From: Micromonospora sp. KC213
GTDB lineage: Bacteria; Actinomycetota; Actinomycetes; Mycobacteriales; Micromonosporaceae
Reading direction: 5' to 3'
DNA length: 45,643 nt
NCBI RefSeq assembly: GCF_004348325.1
Contig: NZ_SMKF01000026.1
Span: forward strand, 1-45,643
The notes under the pieces are model-generated. The model was not told where the DNA came from and searched no databases. It saw nothing but the letters and a program-made list of their open reading frames with translations. Below, in pieces: positions 37,906-45,643 of this stretch; positions within the stretch are counted from its first letter, which is position 1, and each line of letters starts with the position of its first letter. A program made the position numbers and the translations under genes.

Positions 37906-38874
37906 ATGCGCGCTGTCCAGGTGGCCAGGTTCGGCGGCCCAGAGGTGTTGTCCTACGTGAACCTGCCGGATCCGGCACCCGGTCCCGGCCAGGTCGTCGT
38001 CACCATGGCTGTGGCGGACGTCATCTTCCTCGACACCCTGCTGCGTGCCGGCTGGGGCCAGGACTTCTTCCCGCGGACACTGCCGTACGTGCCCGGCGGT
38101 GGCGGAGCGGGGGTGGTACGGGAGACCGGCAAGGGGGTTGACCCGGCATGGGTCGGCCGGCGCGTGGTCGTCCGGACCGACACCGGCTACGCCGAGCGGG
38201 TCGTCGCCAACCTCGGGGAAATCATGCCGGTGCCCGACGGGGTGGCCACCGAGGTTGCGGCGGCGCTGCTGCACGACGGCGTGACCGCGCTCAGCCTGGA
38301 CCAGCTCGGAGCACCGAAAGAGGGGGAATGGGTGCTGGTGTCGGCCGCGGCCGGCGGCGCCGGATCGCTGCTGGTGCAGTTGGCCGTCGACGCCGGCGCC
38401 CGGGTCGTGGCCGCCGCGTCCAGCGATACCAAGCTCGCGCTGGCCCGCGAGCTGGGCGCGGAGGTCACCGTCGACTACGCCCGGCCGGACTGGATCGCAC
38501 GGGTACGGGAGGCGACCGGTGGCGGGGCGGCACTGGTCTACGACGGCGCGGGCGGCTCCCTCGGCACGGCCGCCCTGGAGGCGGTGGCCGACGGCGGCCG
38601 GTTCGTCACCTACGGCACCGCCGACGGCTTCGCCACGCCCGACCCGGAGCGGGCCGGACGCCGTGGCATCCGGGTCATCACCCCGTTGGTGGACGGTCCC
38701 CCGAGCCAGCAGCGGGTACGCGAACTGCTGGATCTGGCACTGCGGCGGGCCGCGCAGGGACGACTACGACCGGCGATCGGTGCCACCTATCCGCTAAAGC
38801 AGGCCGCCGACGCCCACCGGGCGCTGGCCGAGCGCGCCACGGTGGGCAAGTCCCTGCTGGTGGTGGAACGGTAG
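37906..38874 (+). CDS. Zinc-independent MDR oxidoreductase, quinone reductase-like
   Basis: A 322-residue medium-chain dehydrogenase of the QOR type. Start MRAVQVARFGGPEVLSYV, NADPH site SAAAGGAGSLLVQLAVDAGA (AAxGxxG pattern), and GADVTVDYARPDW-type strand following it. Zinc ligands of alcohol dehydrogenases are absent. Such enzymes reduce quinones or alkenals and are often induced by electrophiles, in line with the MerR-type promoter. The ATG at 37906 has AAAGG upstream; an in-frame GTG at 37870 would add 12 residues. The next gene is convergent. Confidence 0.88.
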   Translation: MRAVQVARFGGPEVLSYVNLPDPAPGPGQVVVTMAVADVIFLDTLLRAGWGQDFFPRTLPYVPGGGGAGVVRETGKGVDPAWVGRRVVVRTDTGYAERVVANLGEIMPVPDGVATEVAAALLHDGVTALSLDQLGAPKEGEWVLVSAAAGGAGSLLVQLAVDAGARVVAAASSDTKLALARELGAEVTVDYARPDWIARVREATGGGAALVYDGAGGSLGTAALEAVADGGRFVTYGTADGFATPDPERAGRRGIRVITPLVDGPPSQQRVRELLDLALRRAAQGRLRPAIGATYPLKQAADAHRALAERATVGKSLLVVER

Positions 38875-38925
38875 CTCCACCGCAGCCGGTTGTCGGGCGG
38901 CGGGCTACCGCAGGTGGGCGACGGG

Positions 38926-39390
38926 CTACTCCAGGTGGAAGGTGGCGTCGGCGCGGTCGGTGGCGGTGCTCGGCACCTGCACGTACAGCAACTGTTCGTC
39001 GTGGCGGAGGTAACGGCCGGCGAAGTTGAACGACTCGAAGCTCACGCCGGTGGAGTCGGCCAGGCCGGCGGGGCGGAAGAAGCTCGCGTCGTTGCGGTAC
39101 AGGGTGCTGCCGTCGTTTCTCTCGACCCAGATCTCGTAGTTCTTGTGCCGCAGGTAGTAGCCGGGGTTGCTGGTCGACTCCAGCGACACGGTGCCGGTGC
39201 CGGCCAGTCCGGTCACGATCCGGAACTGCGAGTCGGCGGGGGCGGTCACGTTCGCGTCGATGCGCCCACGAAACTCCCAGTGCCGGATGTACCGGTCCGC
39301 AACGTTGTGTGACCTGAGCCGGTACGGCGTCACCCCGTCGGCGACCGGGATGCCGAAGTTCGGTGTGCCGTCGGCGGGTCTTCTGGTCAC
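38926..39390 (-). CDS. Stand-alone AbfB (CBM42-like, arabinofuranose-binding) domain protein
   Basis: A 154-residue beta-trefoil protein. The repeats of AbfB domains are visible: LRSHNVADRYIRHWEFRGRI, SLESTSNPGYYLRHKNYEIW with RNDASFF, and FESFNFAGRYLRHDEQLLYV with RADATFHLE (x-RH and DATF signatures). Such domains usually hang on arabinofuranosidases and bind arabinose side chains; here there is no catalytic domain and no signal peptide. The GTG start follows the SnoaL-like stop by 9 bp, so the two form one transcript. It may have been detached from a larger enzyme, or sense sugar inside the cell. Confidence 0.75.
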   Translation of the reverse strand: MTRRPADGTPNFGIPVADGVTPYRLRSHNVADRYIRHWEFRGRIDANVTAPADSQFRIVTGLAGTGTVSLESTSNPGYYLRHKNYEIWVERNDGSTLYRNDASFFRPAGLADSTGVSFESFNFAGRYLRHDEQLLYVQVPSTATDRADATFHLE

Positions 39391-39399
39391 GCACCAGCT

Positions 39400-39816
39400 T
39401 CATGCGCCGGTCGCCACCGGCGTGTTCTGGTTGGCGGTCAGTCGCCACCGACCGTTCTCCTTGGACATCACGTACATCGGCGTGCCCTCGCCCAATTCGG
39501 TCACCTGCTCGCCCGACGGGGAGAAGTACCGCTGGCGCACCTTGACCGCGGCCACGTCCGGCCGAATGAAGAGCACATGCACCACCTCGTACGACGGAAC
39601 GAGGTCCTTCATCGCGCCGGGCAGCACCTGCCGGGTGAAGGCGGCGATGGCGTCCCGGCCCACGAGGAGCTTGCCGGCTCCGGTGGTCCAGATGGCGTCC
39701 TCGCGGAACAGGGAGACGAACTCGTCGACCATCTCGTTGCGCTGTGCGTGAGTGATGGTAGCGACGACTTCTTCGATGGCTGCGATCTCGGCTTGACGGC
39801 CAGTCGTTGCGTCCAT
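39400..39816 (-). CDS. SnoaL-like / SgcJ-EcaC family protein
   Basis: A 138-residue alpha+beta barrel of the NTF2-like superfamily. VATITHAQRNEMVDEFVSLF, REDAIWTTGAGKLLVGRDAI and a C-terminal strand RWRLTANQNTPV are typical of the SgcJ/EcaC group, named from enediyne and calcium-dependent antibiotic clusters but common as general stress or detox proteins. The exact reaction is unknown. The ATG at 39816 lies only 7 bp after the predicted -10, so the transcript is probably leaderless. It is followed 9 bp later by the AbfB gene. Confidence 0.8.
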   Translation of the reverse strand: MDATTGRQAEIAAIEEVVATITHAQRNEMVDEFVSLFREDAIWTTGAGKLLVGRDAIAAFTRQVLPGAMKDLVPSYEVVHVLFIRPDVAAVKVRQRYFSPSGEQVTELGEGTPMYVMSKENGRWRLTANQNTPVATGA

Positions 39817-39823
39817 GCCCAAA

Positions 39824-39854
39824 ATCTTGGAACCTGAACCCTACTTCAGGTCAA
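39824..39854 (-). promoter_or_regulatory. MerR-type promoter of the SnoaL-like/AbfB operon
   Basis: On the minus strand: -35 TTGACC (39849-39854), 19-bp spacer, -10-like CAAGAT (39824-39829). The dyad ACCTGAA / 6 nt / TTCAGGT (39832-39838 and 39845-39851) is perfect and overlaps the -35 and spacer exactly as at 37837-37867. The remaining gap to 40373 (about 500 bp) shows no gene or structure I can support. Confidence 0.65.
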
Positions 39855-40373
39855 CAACTGTGTGGCCGGGGATACGCCGCCGGCCGCGAAATGCTTCCGA
39901 CGAGTGTTGGCGCCAACAGGGCTGGCGTCAGGACCTCGAACACAGACGTGCCACCTACCCCGCCCCTCGCCCCCTCTCAGAGCAACCAGCGCAAGGTGCA
40001 CAGCGCCGCCCTCGATGAGGCAGCCCGCCGGTGCGGCAGGGCGAGAAGCCGGAGCGATGTCGAGGACCATCGATGTTGCCGGCACCGGTCCAGGCGTGTT
40101 GGAATGGCTCACATCGCCGCAGCGCGGGGGCAACCGCGCTGGGAACGGCCAGCACGGGAGCCTCGCATCACCCCGGCGCACCGCTTGGCAGACGCCTGCG
40201 CGTCGCCACCTCGGCTGCGCCCGGCCATCGCCACGACGAACACACCGCCCCGGGCCGGTGTCCCCCCGCCGTACGCATCCCCGCGACGGCCGATTGTTCG
40301 ACGCCTGACGCGCCGCAGGCGTCCGATGCGGTCTGCCGACGCACCCGAACCGGTGACGAGGTGAGAAGCGATC

Positions 40374-40955
40374 ATGGTTTCCCGAGAGAGTTTCGCGCAG
40401 TGGTACCGAAACCGCTTCGTGTGGATGGTGGAGATCATGCTGGTGGTGTCGGCCGGCACGGTCGCACTGGTCAACTCCACCGACTCCGCGGCGGAGCCGG
40501 CGGATCTACGGGGGCAGATCATGAACCGGATGCGTACTGTCCTCGAACAGACGGACCCGGCCCACCACAACCACGCCGGGCACCAGGTCCAGCAGGCGGC
40601 CACCGAAACGGCGAAGCCCCGGGTGATCTGCGGGGTCCACGTCTACGGCTACGAGCCGGCCGAGGCCACCAAGATCGCCGACGTACGGACGGTCTACGGC
40701 TTCCACCTCTGCGGGATCGCCGAGAAACAATACCCCTGGGACGTGGCGGTCAAGCTGGCCGGTCCGCTCATCATGGACATGTCCACCGAGCCACCCGGCA
40801 TCCAGGTGGTCGAGGCCACCGCCGAGGTCATGTACGTGGACCGGCTGCGGCAGATGTTCCCGGACAGGTACGCACAACTGGCGCTCAAGGAGGCGCTGGC
40901 CGACTCGGAGATGGCCGACCTACGCCGCCGGTACGACGCGGCAGCCGGGCTCTGA
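40374..40955 (+). CDS. Membrane-anchored hypothetical protein
   Basis: A 193-residue protein with a short cytoplasmic start, one hydrophobic helix (MVEIMLVVSAGTVALV, about 18-33) and a hydrophilic extracytoplasmic domain. That domain has a His-rich patch (DPAHHNHAGH) and two Cys (VICGVHVYGYE and GFHLCGIAE) that could pair. I do not recognise the family. GAGGTGAGAAG before the ATG supports translation. It stands alone between a 500-bp gene-free gap and a hairpin. Confidence 0.65.
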   Translation: MVSRESFAQWYRNRFVWMVEIMLVVSAGTVALVNSTDSAAEPADLRGQIMNRMRTVLEQTDPAHHNHAGHQVQQAATETAKPRVICGVHVYGYEPAEATKIADVRTVYGFHLCGIAEKQYPWDVAVKLAGPLIMDMSTEPPGIQVVEATAEVMYVDRLRQMFPDRYAQLALKEALADSEMADLRRRYDAAAGL

Positions 40956-41044
40956 CCCTGCCGGCTACCGGTCCCGGCTGATGGAGCCGTTGCGGCCGCA
41001 GCAGCTACGCGAGGGCTTATCGACTGGGAATCGCTCGGATCGTC

Positions 41045-41079
41045 GCCGCTGAGCGGCGGGCTCGCCGGGGGGCGAGCCC
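41045..41079. terminator. Double hairpin between convergent genes
   Basis: GCCGCT/AGCGGC is followed by GGGCTCGCC (41058-41066), loop GGGG, GGCGAGCCC (41071-41079). It lies between the 193-residue protein gene and the end of the ABC importer operon. The remainder of 40956-41213 holds no gene I can support. Confidence 0.65.
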
Positions 41080-41213
41080 ACCGCAGCACCGCGGCGGCTG
41101 GGAGCAGCGCGCCGCCACCTACCCACGCCGCCCTGATGGCGGTACTGACCTCGGTTGCTCACGGAGTGATCCCGCGAGCCTGCACGATCCGGCGGTAGGT
41201 GTCGTCGTTGCGC

Positions 41214-42020
41214 TCAGGCCGCCGCAGCCTCGGCAAGCTCCGCGTCGTTGTCCGCGATGAGGAGATCCACGAGTTGCTTCTGGATGCCGTCGTAGACGGG
41301 GTGGTGCATGATCGTCGTACGGCTGCGTGGCCTGGGGATCGGTACGTCGATGGTGGTACGCACCGACGGGTGGGGCAGGTTCGCCATCACCACGATCCGG
41401 TCGGCGAGCAGGATCGCCTCGTCCAGACCGTGCGTCACCATCAACACGGTCTCGGTCTCCGACTCGCTGTCCCACAGGTCGACGAGTTGCTGCTGTAACC
41501 GGGAACGGGTCAACGCGTCCAGAGCGCCGAACGGCTCGTCGAGCAGCAGCGTCCGGGGCGCAACCGCGAACGCCCGGGCCACCGCCGCCCGTTGGGCCAT
41601 GCCGCCGGAGACCTGACCCGGCCGCTTGTTGCGATGCTCCCACAGCGATACCGCGGTCAGGTAGCGCTCGACCATCTCGTCGACCCGGGCCCGTTTCCAG
41701 TCCGGGCGGGACTCCTGCACCGCAACCCGGACGTTCTGCCGCAAGCTCAACCACGGCAGCAGCGAATAGTTCTGGAACACCATCGCGCGATCGGGCCCCG
41801 GCCCGCTGACCGGCTGCCCGTCGATGCGCACCGTGCCGCTGTCAGCCTTGACCAGCCCACCGACGATGTTGAGCAGGGTGGACTTCCCGCAGCCGGAGTG
41901 GCCGATGAACGAAACGAACTCGCCGGTGTTGATGGTCAGGTCGACGCCGCGCAGCACCTCCTGCGGCGCGTGGCCCCGACGTCGAAACGATTTGCGGATG
42001 CCGTTGATGTCGATGCTCAT
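41214..42020 (-). CDS. Nitrate/sulfonate-type ABC importer, ATP-binding subunit
   Basis: A 268-residue ATPase. Walker A GHSGCGKST, Q-loop MVFQNYSLLPWLSLRQNV, signature VSGGMAQRAAVARAF and Walker B TLLLDEPFGALD are all those of the NrtD/SsuB/TauB group. The C-terminal tail (RPRSRTTIMHHPVYDGIQKQ) is also characteristic. It energises uptake by the permease encoded upstream, with which it overlaps by ATGA. The gene order is binding protein, permease, ATPase, all leftward and overlapping. A second NrtC-type solute-binding domain is absent. Confidence 0.92.
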   Translation of the reverse strand: MSIDINGIRKSFRRRGHAPQEVLRGVDLTINTGEFVSFIGHSGCGKSTLLNIVGGLVKADSGTVRIDGQPVSGPGPDRAMVFQNYSLLPWLSLRQNVRVAVQESRPDWKRARVDEMVERYLTAVSLWEHRNKRPGQVSGGMAQRAAVARAFAVAPRTLLLDEPFGALDALTRSRLQQQLVDLWDSESETETVLMVTHGLDEAILLADRIVVMANLPHPSVRTTIDVPIPRPRSRTTIMHHPVYDGIQKQLVDLLIADNDAELAEAAAA

Positions 42021-43012
42021 CCGTGTACCTCCTCAGGAGTGACCCACCGGGCGAGCCTGAGCAGGACCGTGTCGAGGACGAGCCCGACCACACCGATGAG
42101 GACGATGGCCGCGACGACCTTGTCGAGTTCCAGGGCGTTGTACGAGTTCCACACGAAGTAGCCGACGCCGGAGTTGCCCTGGAGCATCTCGACCGCGACG
42201 ATGACCATCCAGCCAATGCCCATGGACAGCCGCAGGCCGGTGATGATGGACGGCAGCGCGTTGGGAATCAGCACATGCCACAGGTACGCCAGCGGCCGGA
42301 ACTTGAAGACCAGCGCCACGTTGCGCTGGTCGCGGGGGATGGCCACGGCACCCGCCGCGGTGTTGATCAGAGTGGGCCACAGGGTGGTGATGAAGATGAC
42401 GACGATGGCCGACTGCGACGGTTCCTGAATGATGTAGAGCCAGATCGGGAACCAGGCCAGTGGCGACACCGGACGGAGCACCTGCACCAGTGGATTGAGT
42501 GCGGACCAGACCGGCCGGGCCGCGCCCATGGCCAACCCGAGCGTGATCCCCACCAGCGCGGCCAGACCGAATCCCATGAACACCCGCCGCAGCGAGATGT
42601 ACAGGTGCAGGCCGATGCCCTTGTCGTTGGTGGTGTGGAAAAACGGTCGGCTGAGCAGGTCGCCGAGGGTTCGGGCGCTGTCGAGCGGACCCGGCACCGT
42701 GGCTGAGTTGCGGGTCGCGAGCTGCCACAGGGCCACGAACACCGCGAGGCCGACCAGGGCCCAGAACGTGGTCACCGAGACGCCGATCAGTCGGCTTCCC
42801 AGCGCCGGCAGCCAGTCGGCTGTTGCCCGGCCACGTTGCCCGCCGGCCTCGACGCCCATGGTCGGGGCCGGCGCCTGCGATTCGATGTCGGTGGTTGACG
42901 TCTCCGGCGCGGCGGTTCCCGCGCCTGCCCGCGGGGCGGTTGACATCTGGCTGGGACTGGAGTCTTCCACGGCCGGCGCGACAGCGCTCGGTGTTGCGTC
43001 GCGTGGTGTCAT
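42017..43012 (-). CDS. Nitrate/sulfonate-type ABC importer, permease subunit
   Basis: A 331-residue BPD_transp_1 permease. The first 70 residues are a Ser/Thr/Ala/Pro-rich cytoplasmic extension not usual for NrtB/SsuC. Six hydrophobic segments follow, with the EAA-loop region (DQRNVALVFKFRPLAYLWHVLIP, given in parts: FRPLAYLWHVLIPNALP) that docks to the ATPase. The ATG at 43012 overlaps the binding-protein stop by ATGA. The subunit belongs with the neighbouring ATPase and Tat lipoprotein. Confidence 0.9.
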   Translation of the reverse strand: MTPRDATPSAVAPAVEDSSPSQMSTAPRAGAGTAAPETSTTDIESQAPAPTMGVEAGGQRGRATADWLPALGSRLIGVSVTTFWALVGLAVFVALWQLATRNSATVPGPLDSARTLGDLLSRPFFHTTNDKGIGLHLYISLRRVFMGFGLAALVGITLGLAMGAARPVWSALNPLVQVLRPVSPLAWFPIWLYIIQEPSQSAIVVIFITTLWPTLINTAAGAVAIPRDQRNVALVFKFRPLAYLWHVLIPNALPSIITGLRLSMGIGWMVIVAVEMLQGNSGVGYFVWNSYNALELDKVVAAIVLIGVVGLVLDTVLLRLARWVTPEEVHG

Positions 43013-44253
43013 GGCCGCTTGGCCTCGTCCTCGACGTTCTTCGGGTCGAACGTGACGTTGTCCAGCTTGACGTGGAACGGCGCCATGTCGTCGTCCGGGA
43101 TCTTGATGCCCTCGTCGGTGGCGACCTTCGCGTACAGGTCGTGCAGGATCAGCTCGTCGGCGAGCTTGGCGTAGTCGGGTGCGTCCTTGACCAGCCCGAA
43201 GCGCTGGTACTGGGCAAGGAACCAGTACACATGGGAGCGCCGCGGGTATGGCGTCTCGCCGTCCCGGAAGAACATCATCTGGTCGCCGGTGTAGGTTTTG
43301 GTGCCGAGGCCGGCACCAAGGTCGTACTGGCCGAGCAGCCGGCCCCTGATGTCCGCCGCCGGCGCGTTGACGTAGCCCACCGGTGAGAGCATGCCGGCCA
43401 GCGTGTCGCGGTTGGCGAGGTCGTCCAGCCACTTGCACGCCTTGAGAATGGCCTTCATGACCTCGGCCAGCGTGCCCTGGTCCTGGGTGAGCCTGGCTCC
43501 CACCACGAGCGCCTTTTCCGGGTGGTGCTGCCAAATGTCCTGCGTGGTGATGTGGGTGAAGCCGATGCCCTTCTGGACGGCCACCGCGTTCCACGGCTCG
43601 CCCACGCAGTATCCGTCCTGGTTGTTGGCGGCCATGTTGGACACCATTTGCGGTGGCGGAACCGCGGAGACCTGGATGTTGGAGAGGTCGGCCTTGGTTG
43701 CCTTGAGCCAGTAGCGCAACCACGTGTCGTGGGTGCCGCCCGGAAAGGTCATCGCCAGCTTGGGCTTCTCCTTTTCGAGCAAGGACTTCGCCGCGCTCAG
43801 GTCACCGTAGGCGGCACCACCGTACGCCTTCTTCAGGGTGATGGCCTGGCCATTGTTGTTCAACACCATAGCGATCTTGAGACTGGTCGTACCGGCCTTT
43901 CCACCGATGCCCGTCGCGACCGACAGTGGCATGCTGAACAGCACATGCCCGCCGTCGATCTCACCGCTCAGGAGGTTGTCCCGGGTCGCCGGCCACGACG
44001 CCTGCTTGATGAGCTCGACGTCCAGGCCACGCTCGGCGAAGTAACCGAGTTCCTTTGCCGCGATCAATGGCGCGCAGTCGGTGAGCGCGATGAATCCGAG
44101 TTTTACCTTGCGCAGGTTCTTGATGCCGGCACCGACAGGCTGGCCGGGGCTTTCGTCGACAGCGCACGCGGACAGGGCGCTACCGGCTGCCGCCATGGCG
44201 GCAGCAGATCCGGCGAGGCGAAGAAAGCCGCGGCGGTGCAGATAGGTGGTCAT
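43009..44253 (-). CDS. Nitrate/sulfonate-type ABC importer, Tat-exported binding lipoprotein
   Basis: A 414-residue NrtA/CmpA-like solute-binding protein. A twin-arginine signal (HRRGFLRLAGSAAAMAAAG) ends in a lipobox LSAC, so it is a Tat-exported lipoprotein. KLGFIALTDCAPLIAAKELG and FAERGLDVELIKQASWPATR are the N-terminal ligand-binding motifs of the nitrate/bicarbonate group; TFPGGTHDTWLRYWL and NMAANNQDGYCVGEPWNA are typical of NrtA. Nitrate is therefore the favoured substrate over sulfonate. It is divergent from the NnaR-like regulator across 219 bp. Confidence 0.9.
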   Translation of the reverse strand: MTTYLHRRGFLRLAGSAAAMAAAGSALSACAVDESPGQPVGAGIKNLRKVKLGFIALTDCAPLIAAKELGYFAERGLDVELIKQASWPATRDNLLSGEIDGGHVLFSMPLSVATGIGGKAGTTSLKIAMVLNNNGQAITLKKAYGGAAYGDLSAAKSLLEKEKPKLAMTFPGGTHDTWLRYWLKATKADLSNIQVSAVPPPQMVSNMAANNQDGYCVGEPWNAVAVQKGIGFTHITTQDIWQHHPEKALVVGARLTQDQGTLAEVMKAILKACKWLDDLANRDTLAGMLSPVGYVNAPAADIRGRLLGQYDLGAGLGTKTYTGDQMMFFRDGETPYPRRSHVYWFLAQYQRFGLVKDAPDYAKLADELILHDLYAKVATDEGIKIPDDDMAPFHVKLDNVTFDPKNVEDEAKRP

Positions 44254-44472
44254 GGCCGAGACCGTAGGGCCGCCGGAAACCACGAGCGTTGCTGAGCCAT
44301 CAACTCCGCGTGTGGCGGGGTGCACATGGCCCTTGTTGCGCCGCGGTTACGAATCCGGCACGGAGATAGTTCAGAGACCTCAAACCAGGATGAACATCGA
44401 TGGGATAAGGGGCTCACCATCTCCTGCGAGGCCGGCAACGTATCAGTAACGCACCACCCCAAGACTCCTCGC

Positions 44473-45588
44473 ATGACGCCGACCGGGGCTGGCCTAACGC
44501 TGGCAGGATACACAGTGGCCATCACCGGCGGTGACCTACAGCAGGTCGCGGCGCTGCTACGTCAACACGGGGCGGCGGTCGTCGACCTACCGCTGTTGCG
44601 GACCGTGCCCGGCGAACGGGACGCGAGGATGCGCCTCGCCACCGGACGGCTCATCCGGACTCCGGTCGATCATGTCGTCGCCACCACCGCGGCGGGATGG
44701 TCGCGATGGCTGTCGGCGACGACGGCGTGGGGTCTGGCCGATGCCCTCCGTTCCCGGCTCAACTCGGCGAGGATCCTGTCGATGCACGAGTCAGTCAGCG
44801 CCGCGCTGGTGACGACCGGATTCACCAACCACTGGGTGGCGTCGACCGGTGACCTCGGTGAGGCGGTGACCTGGCTGCTCGGCCGCGACCCGGTGAGCCG
44901 CCGCGTCGCCGTGACGGCCGACGACGCGCTGCCGGCCCGACCGCTGGGCAGACTCCGCTCACACCGCATCGGGGTGATGGTCGTGCCGACCCGTCGCTCG
45001 GCTCGCCCGGTCGGCCTGGCGGCACTGAACCGGCTCGCGCGGATGATCATCCAGCGCGAGGTTCAGGCGGTCACGTTCGACAGCGCCGCCGGGCCGCGCG
45101 CGCTGGTCGACGTCACGACCCGGGCCAATCGCGGGAACCTGCTGCTGAGCGCGCTGGCGACGGACGTCGCGGTCGCCACCACCCACGAGGAGTCGGCCGA
45201 ATTCTTTCTCTCCCGGGAGGTGCCTGTCGCCTGGGCGGCCGACGGCAGCCCTGACGAACTCGCCAGACGCCTCGTGGAGGTGCTGGTGTCGCGCCGTCGG
45301 CAGTTCCAGGCCCGTGGCCATCGGTTCACCGTGCAGGGCGACGCCGTGCTGGTCAACGGTACGACCATCCGGCTCGGACCGCGGCCGGCGATGCTCATGC
45401 GCACCCTCGCCGACTACCCGGGTTACACGCTGTCCCGCAGCATCATCGAACGGTTCGTACCCGTGCCCCACCGTGGCGGACGCTTCGGCGGCGAGCAGGC
45501 CGTATGGCGCCTGCGGGCGGAACTTGGCGACTACGGCTGGCTGGTGGCCACCGAGATCGGCCAAGGCTACCGCCTCATCGTGGACTGA
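44473..45588 (+). CDS. nnaR: NnaR-like regulator (uroporphyrinogen-III synthase-like + winged helix)
   Basis: A 371-residue protein. Residues 8-265 look like a HemD (uroporphyrinogen-III synthase) domain (LAGYTVAITGGDLQQVAALL, VDHVVATTAAGWSRWL, VQAVTFDSAAGPRALV). Residues 285-371 form an OmpR-type winged helix (RHRFTVQGDAVLVNGTTIRL pattern, LRAELGDYGWLVATEIGQGY). This fusion is the layout of NnaR, the nitrate/nitrite assimilation activator of Streptomyces and mycobacteria. The ATG at 44473 begins the conserved part; an in-frame start at 44320 is possible. It is divergent from the importer operon, its probable target. Nitrate and nitrite reductase genes are not in the window. Confidence 0.85.
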   Translation: MTPTGAGLTLAGYTVAITGGDLQQVAALLRQHGAAVVDLPLLRTVPGERDARMRLATGRLIRTPVDHVVATTAAGWSRWLSATTAWGLADALRSRLNSARILSMHESVSAALVTTGFTNHWVASTGDLGEAVTWLLGRDPVSRRVAVTADDALPARPLGRLRSHRIGVMVVPTRRSARPVGLAALNRLARMIIQREVQAVTFDSAAGPRALVDVTTRANRGNLLLSALATDVAVATTHEESAEFFLSREVPVAWAADGSPDELARRLVEVLVSRRRQFQARGHRFTVQGDAVLVNGTTIRLGPRPAMLMRTLADYPGYTLSRSIIERFVPVPHRGGRFGGEQAVWRLRAELGDYGWLVATEIGQGYRLIVD

Positions 45589-45643
45589 GCGCGACCCGTC
45601 GCCCGGACCACCACCCCACGAGCCTGCCCGAGCAGCACTCCCG

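Noticed and set aside
39860..40373. Minus- and plus-strand frames in the gene-free gap
   Set aside because: Pro/Arg/Gly-rich, no ribosome-binding site, no motif and poor third-position bias; I see no gene.
41161..41212. Possible gene tail (RNDDTYRRIVQARGITP) downstream of the ABC ATPase
   Set aside because: Only 17 residues look protein-like, with no upstream frame or family match; not enough to call a relic.
44254..44472. GlnR box between NnaR and the importer
   Set aside because: GTTAC and GTAAC words occur near 44343 and 44446, but the partner half sites at the required 6-nt spacing do not match.
1..45643. tRNA, rRNA, transposase or attachment-site signals
   Set aside because: None could be recognised on either strand; the cluster at 8.7-25.6 kb has no flanking mobile element or tRNA that would show integration.

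Overview
This window is about 45.6 kb of very GC-rich actinobacterial chromosome. Third-position G/C bias is strong, GTG starts are frequent, and ATGA/GTGA gene overlaps, SARP/LuxR regulators and class F-type sortase genes all fit. The overall gene style suggests the Micromonosporaceae (Micromonospora or a close relative). That assignment is an inference from style; no rRNA or tRNA is present to fix it.

Layout. 1-8.6 kb is ordinary chromosomal content: a membrane protein cut by the window edge, an Ala-rich helical protein, ribokinase, a stand-alone ABC ATPase, an ABC-2 exporter pair, a GH3 N-acetylhexosaminidase, a GNAT acetyltransferase and two small conserved-looking proteins. 8.7-25.6 kb looks like an unusual biosynthetic cluster. 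On the minus strand it has an MbtH-like/degenerate adenylation fusion, a LuxR-type two-component pair whose gene junction carries three exact 59-bp tandem repeats, and a UbiA prenyltransferase. On the plus strand it has a SARP (BTAD) regulator, a 75-aa peptide gene, a coupled run (GT2, LPG-synthase-TM/flippase-like protein, class III aminotransferase, SDR epimerase, DPPR-synthase-like UbiA enzyme, second GT2, membrane EEP hydrolase), then an aldo/keto reductase (minus), a GT1 glycosyltransferase and an AdoMet-decarboxylase homologue. Three plus-strand promoters here (SARP, GT2 operon, GT1/SpeD) share a near-identical -35/-10 block and an upstream TACGACCA/TGGTCGTA operator at constant spacing, which argues for one regulon.

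25.6-27.1 kb is a decaying aromatic-polyketide tailoring locus: an intact two-repeat TcmI-type cyclase and ABM monooxygenase, beside a cytochrome P450 reduced to three fragments and the tail of an SDR. 27.4-29.0 kb holds a secreted Asn/Lys/Asp-rich surface protein and its sortase. 29.1-34.9 kb holds a 996-aa phosphoesterase-membrane-LPG-synthase fusion and a CHASE3 kinase/LuxR regulator/receiver set. 35-39.8 kb holds a PrsW protease, an MFS transporter, a quinone-oxidoreductase-like enzyme, and a SnoaL-like/AbfB gene pair. The last two transcription units start from promoters with the same MerR-type 19-bp-spacer architecture. 41.2-45.6 kb is a nitrate/sulfonate-type ABC importer with a divergent NnaR-like (HemD + winged helix) regulator.

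How the central genes may work together (inference). The DPPR-synthase-like UbiA protein could put phosphoribose on a polyprenyl phosphate. The EEP hydrolase could dephosphorylate it. The SDR and aminotransferase could modify the sugar, the GT2 pair could extend it and the LPG-TM protein could translocate it. The SARP would switch the cluster on. This assembly does not match a pathway I can name.
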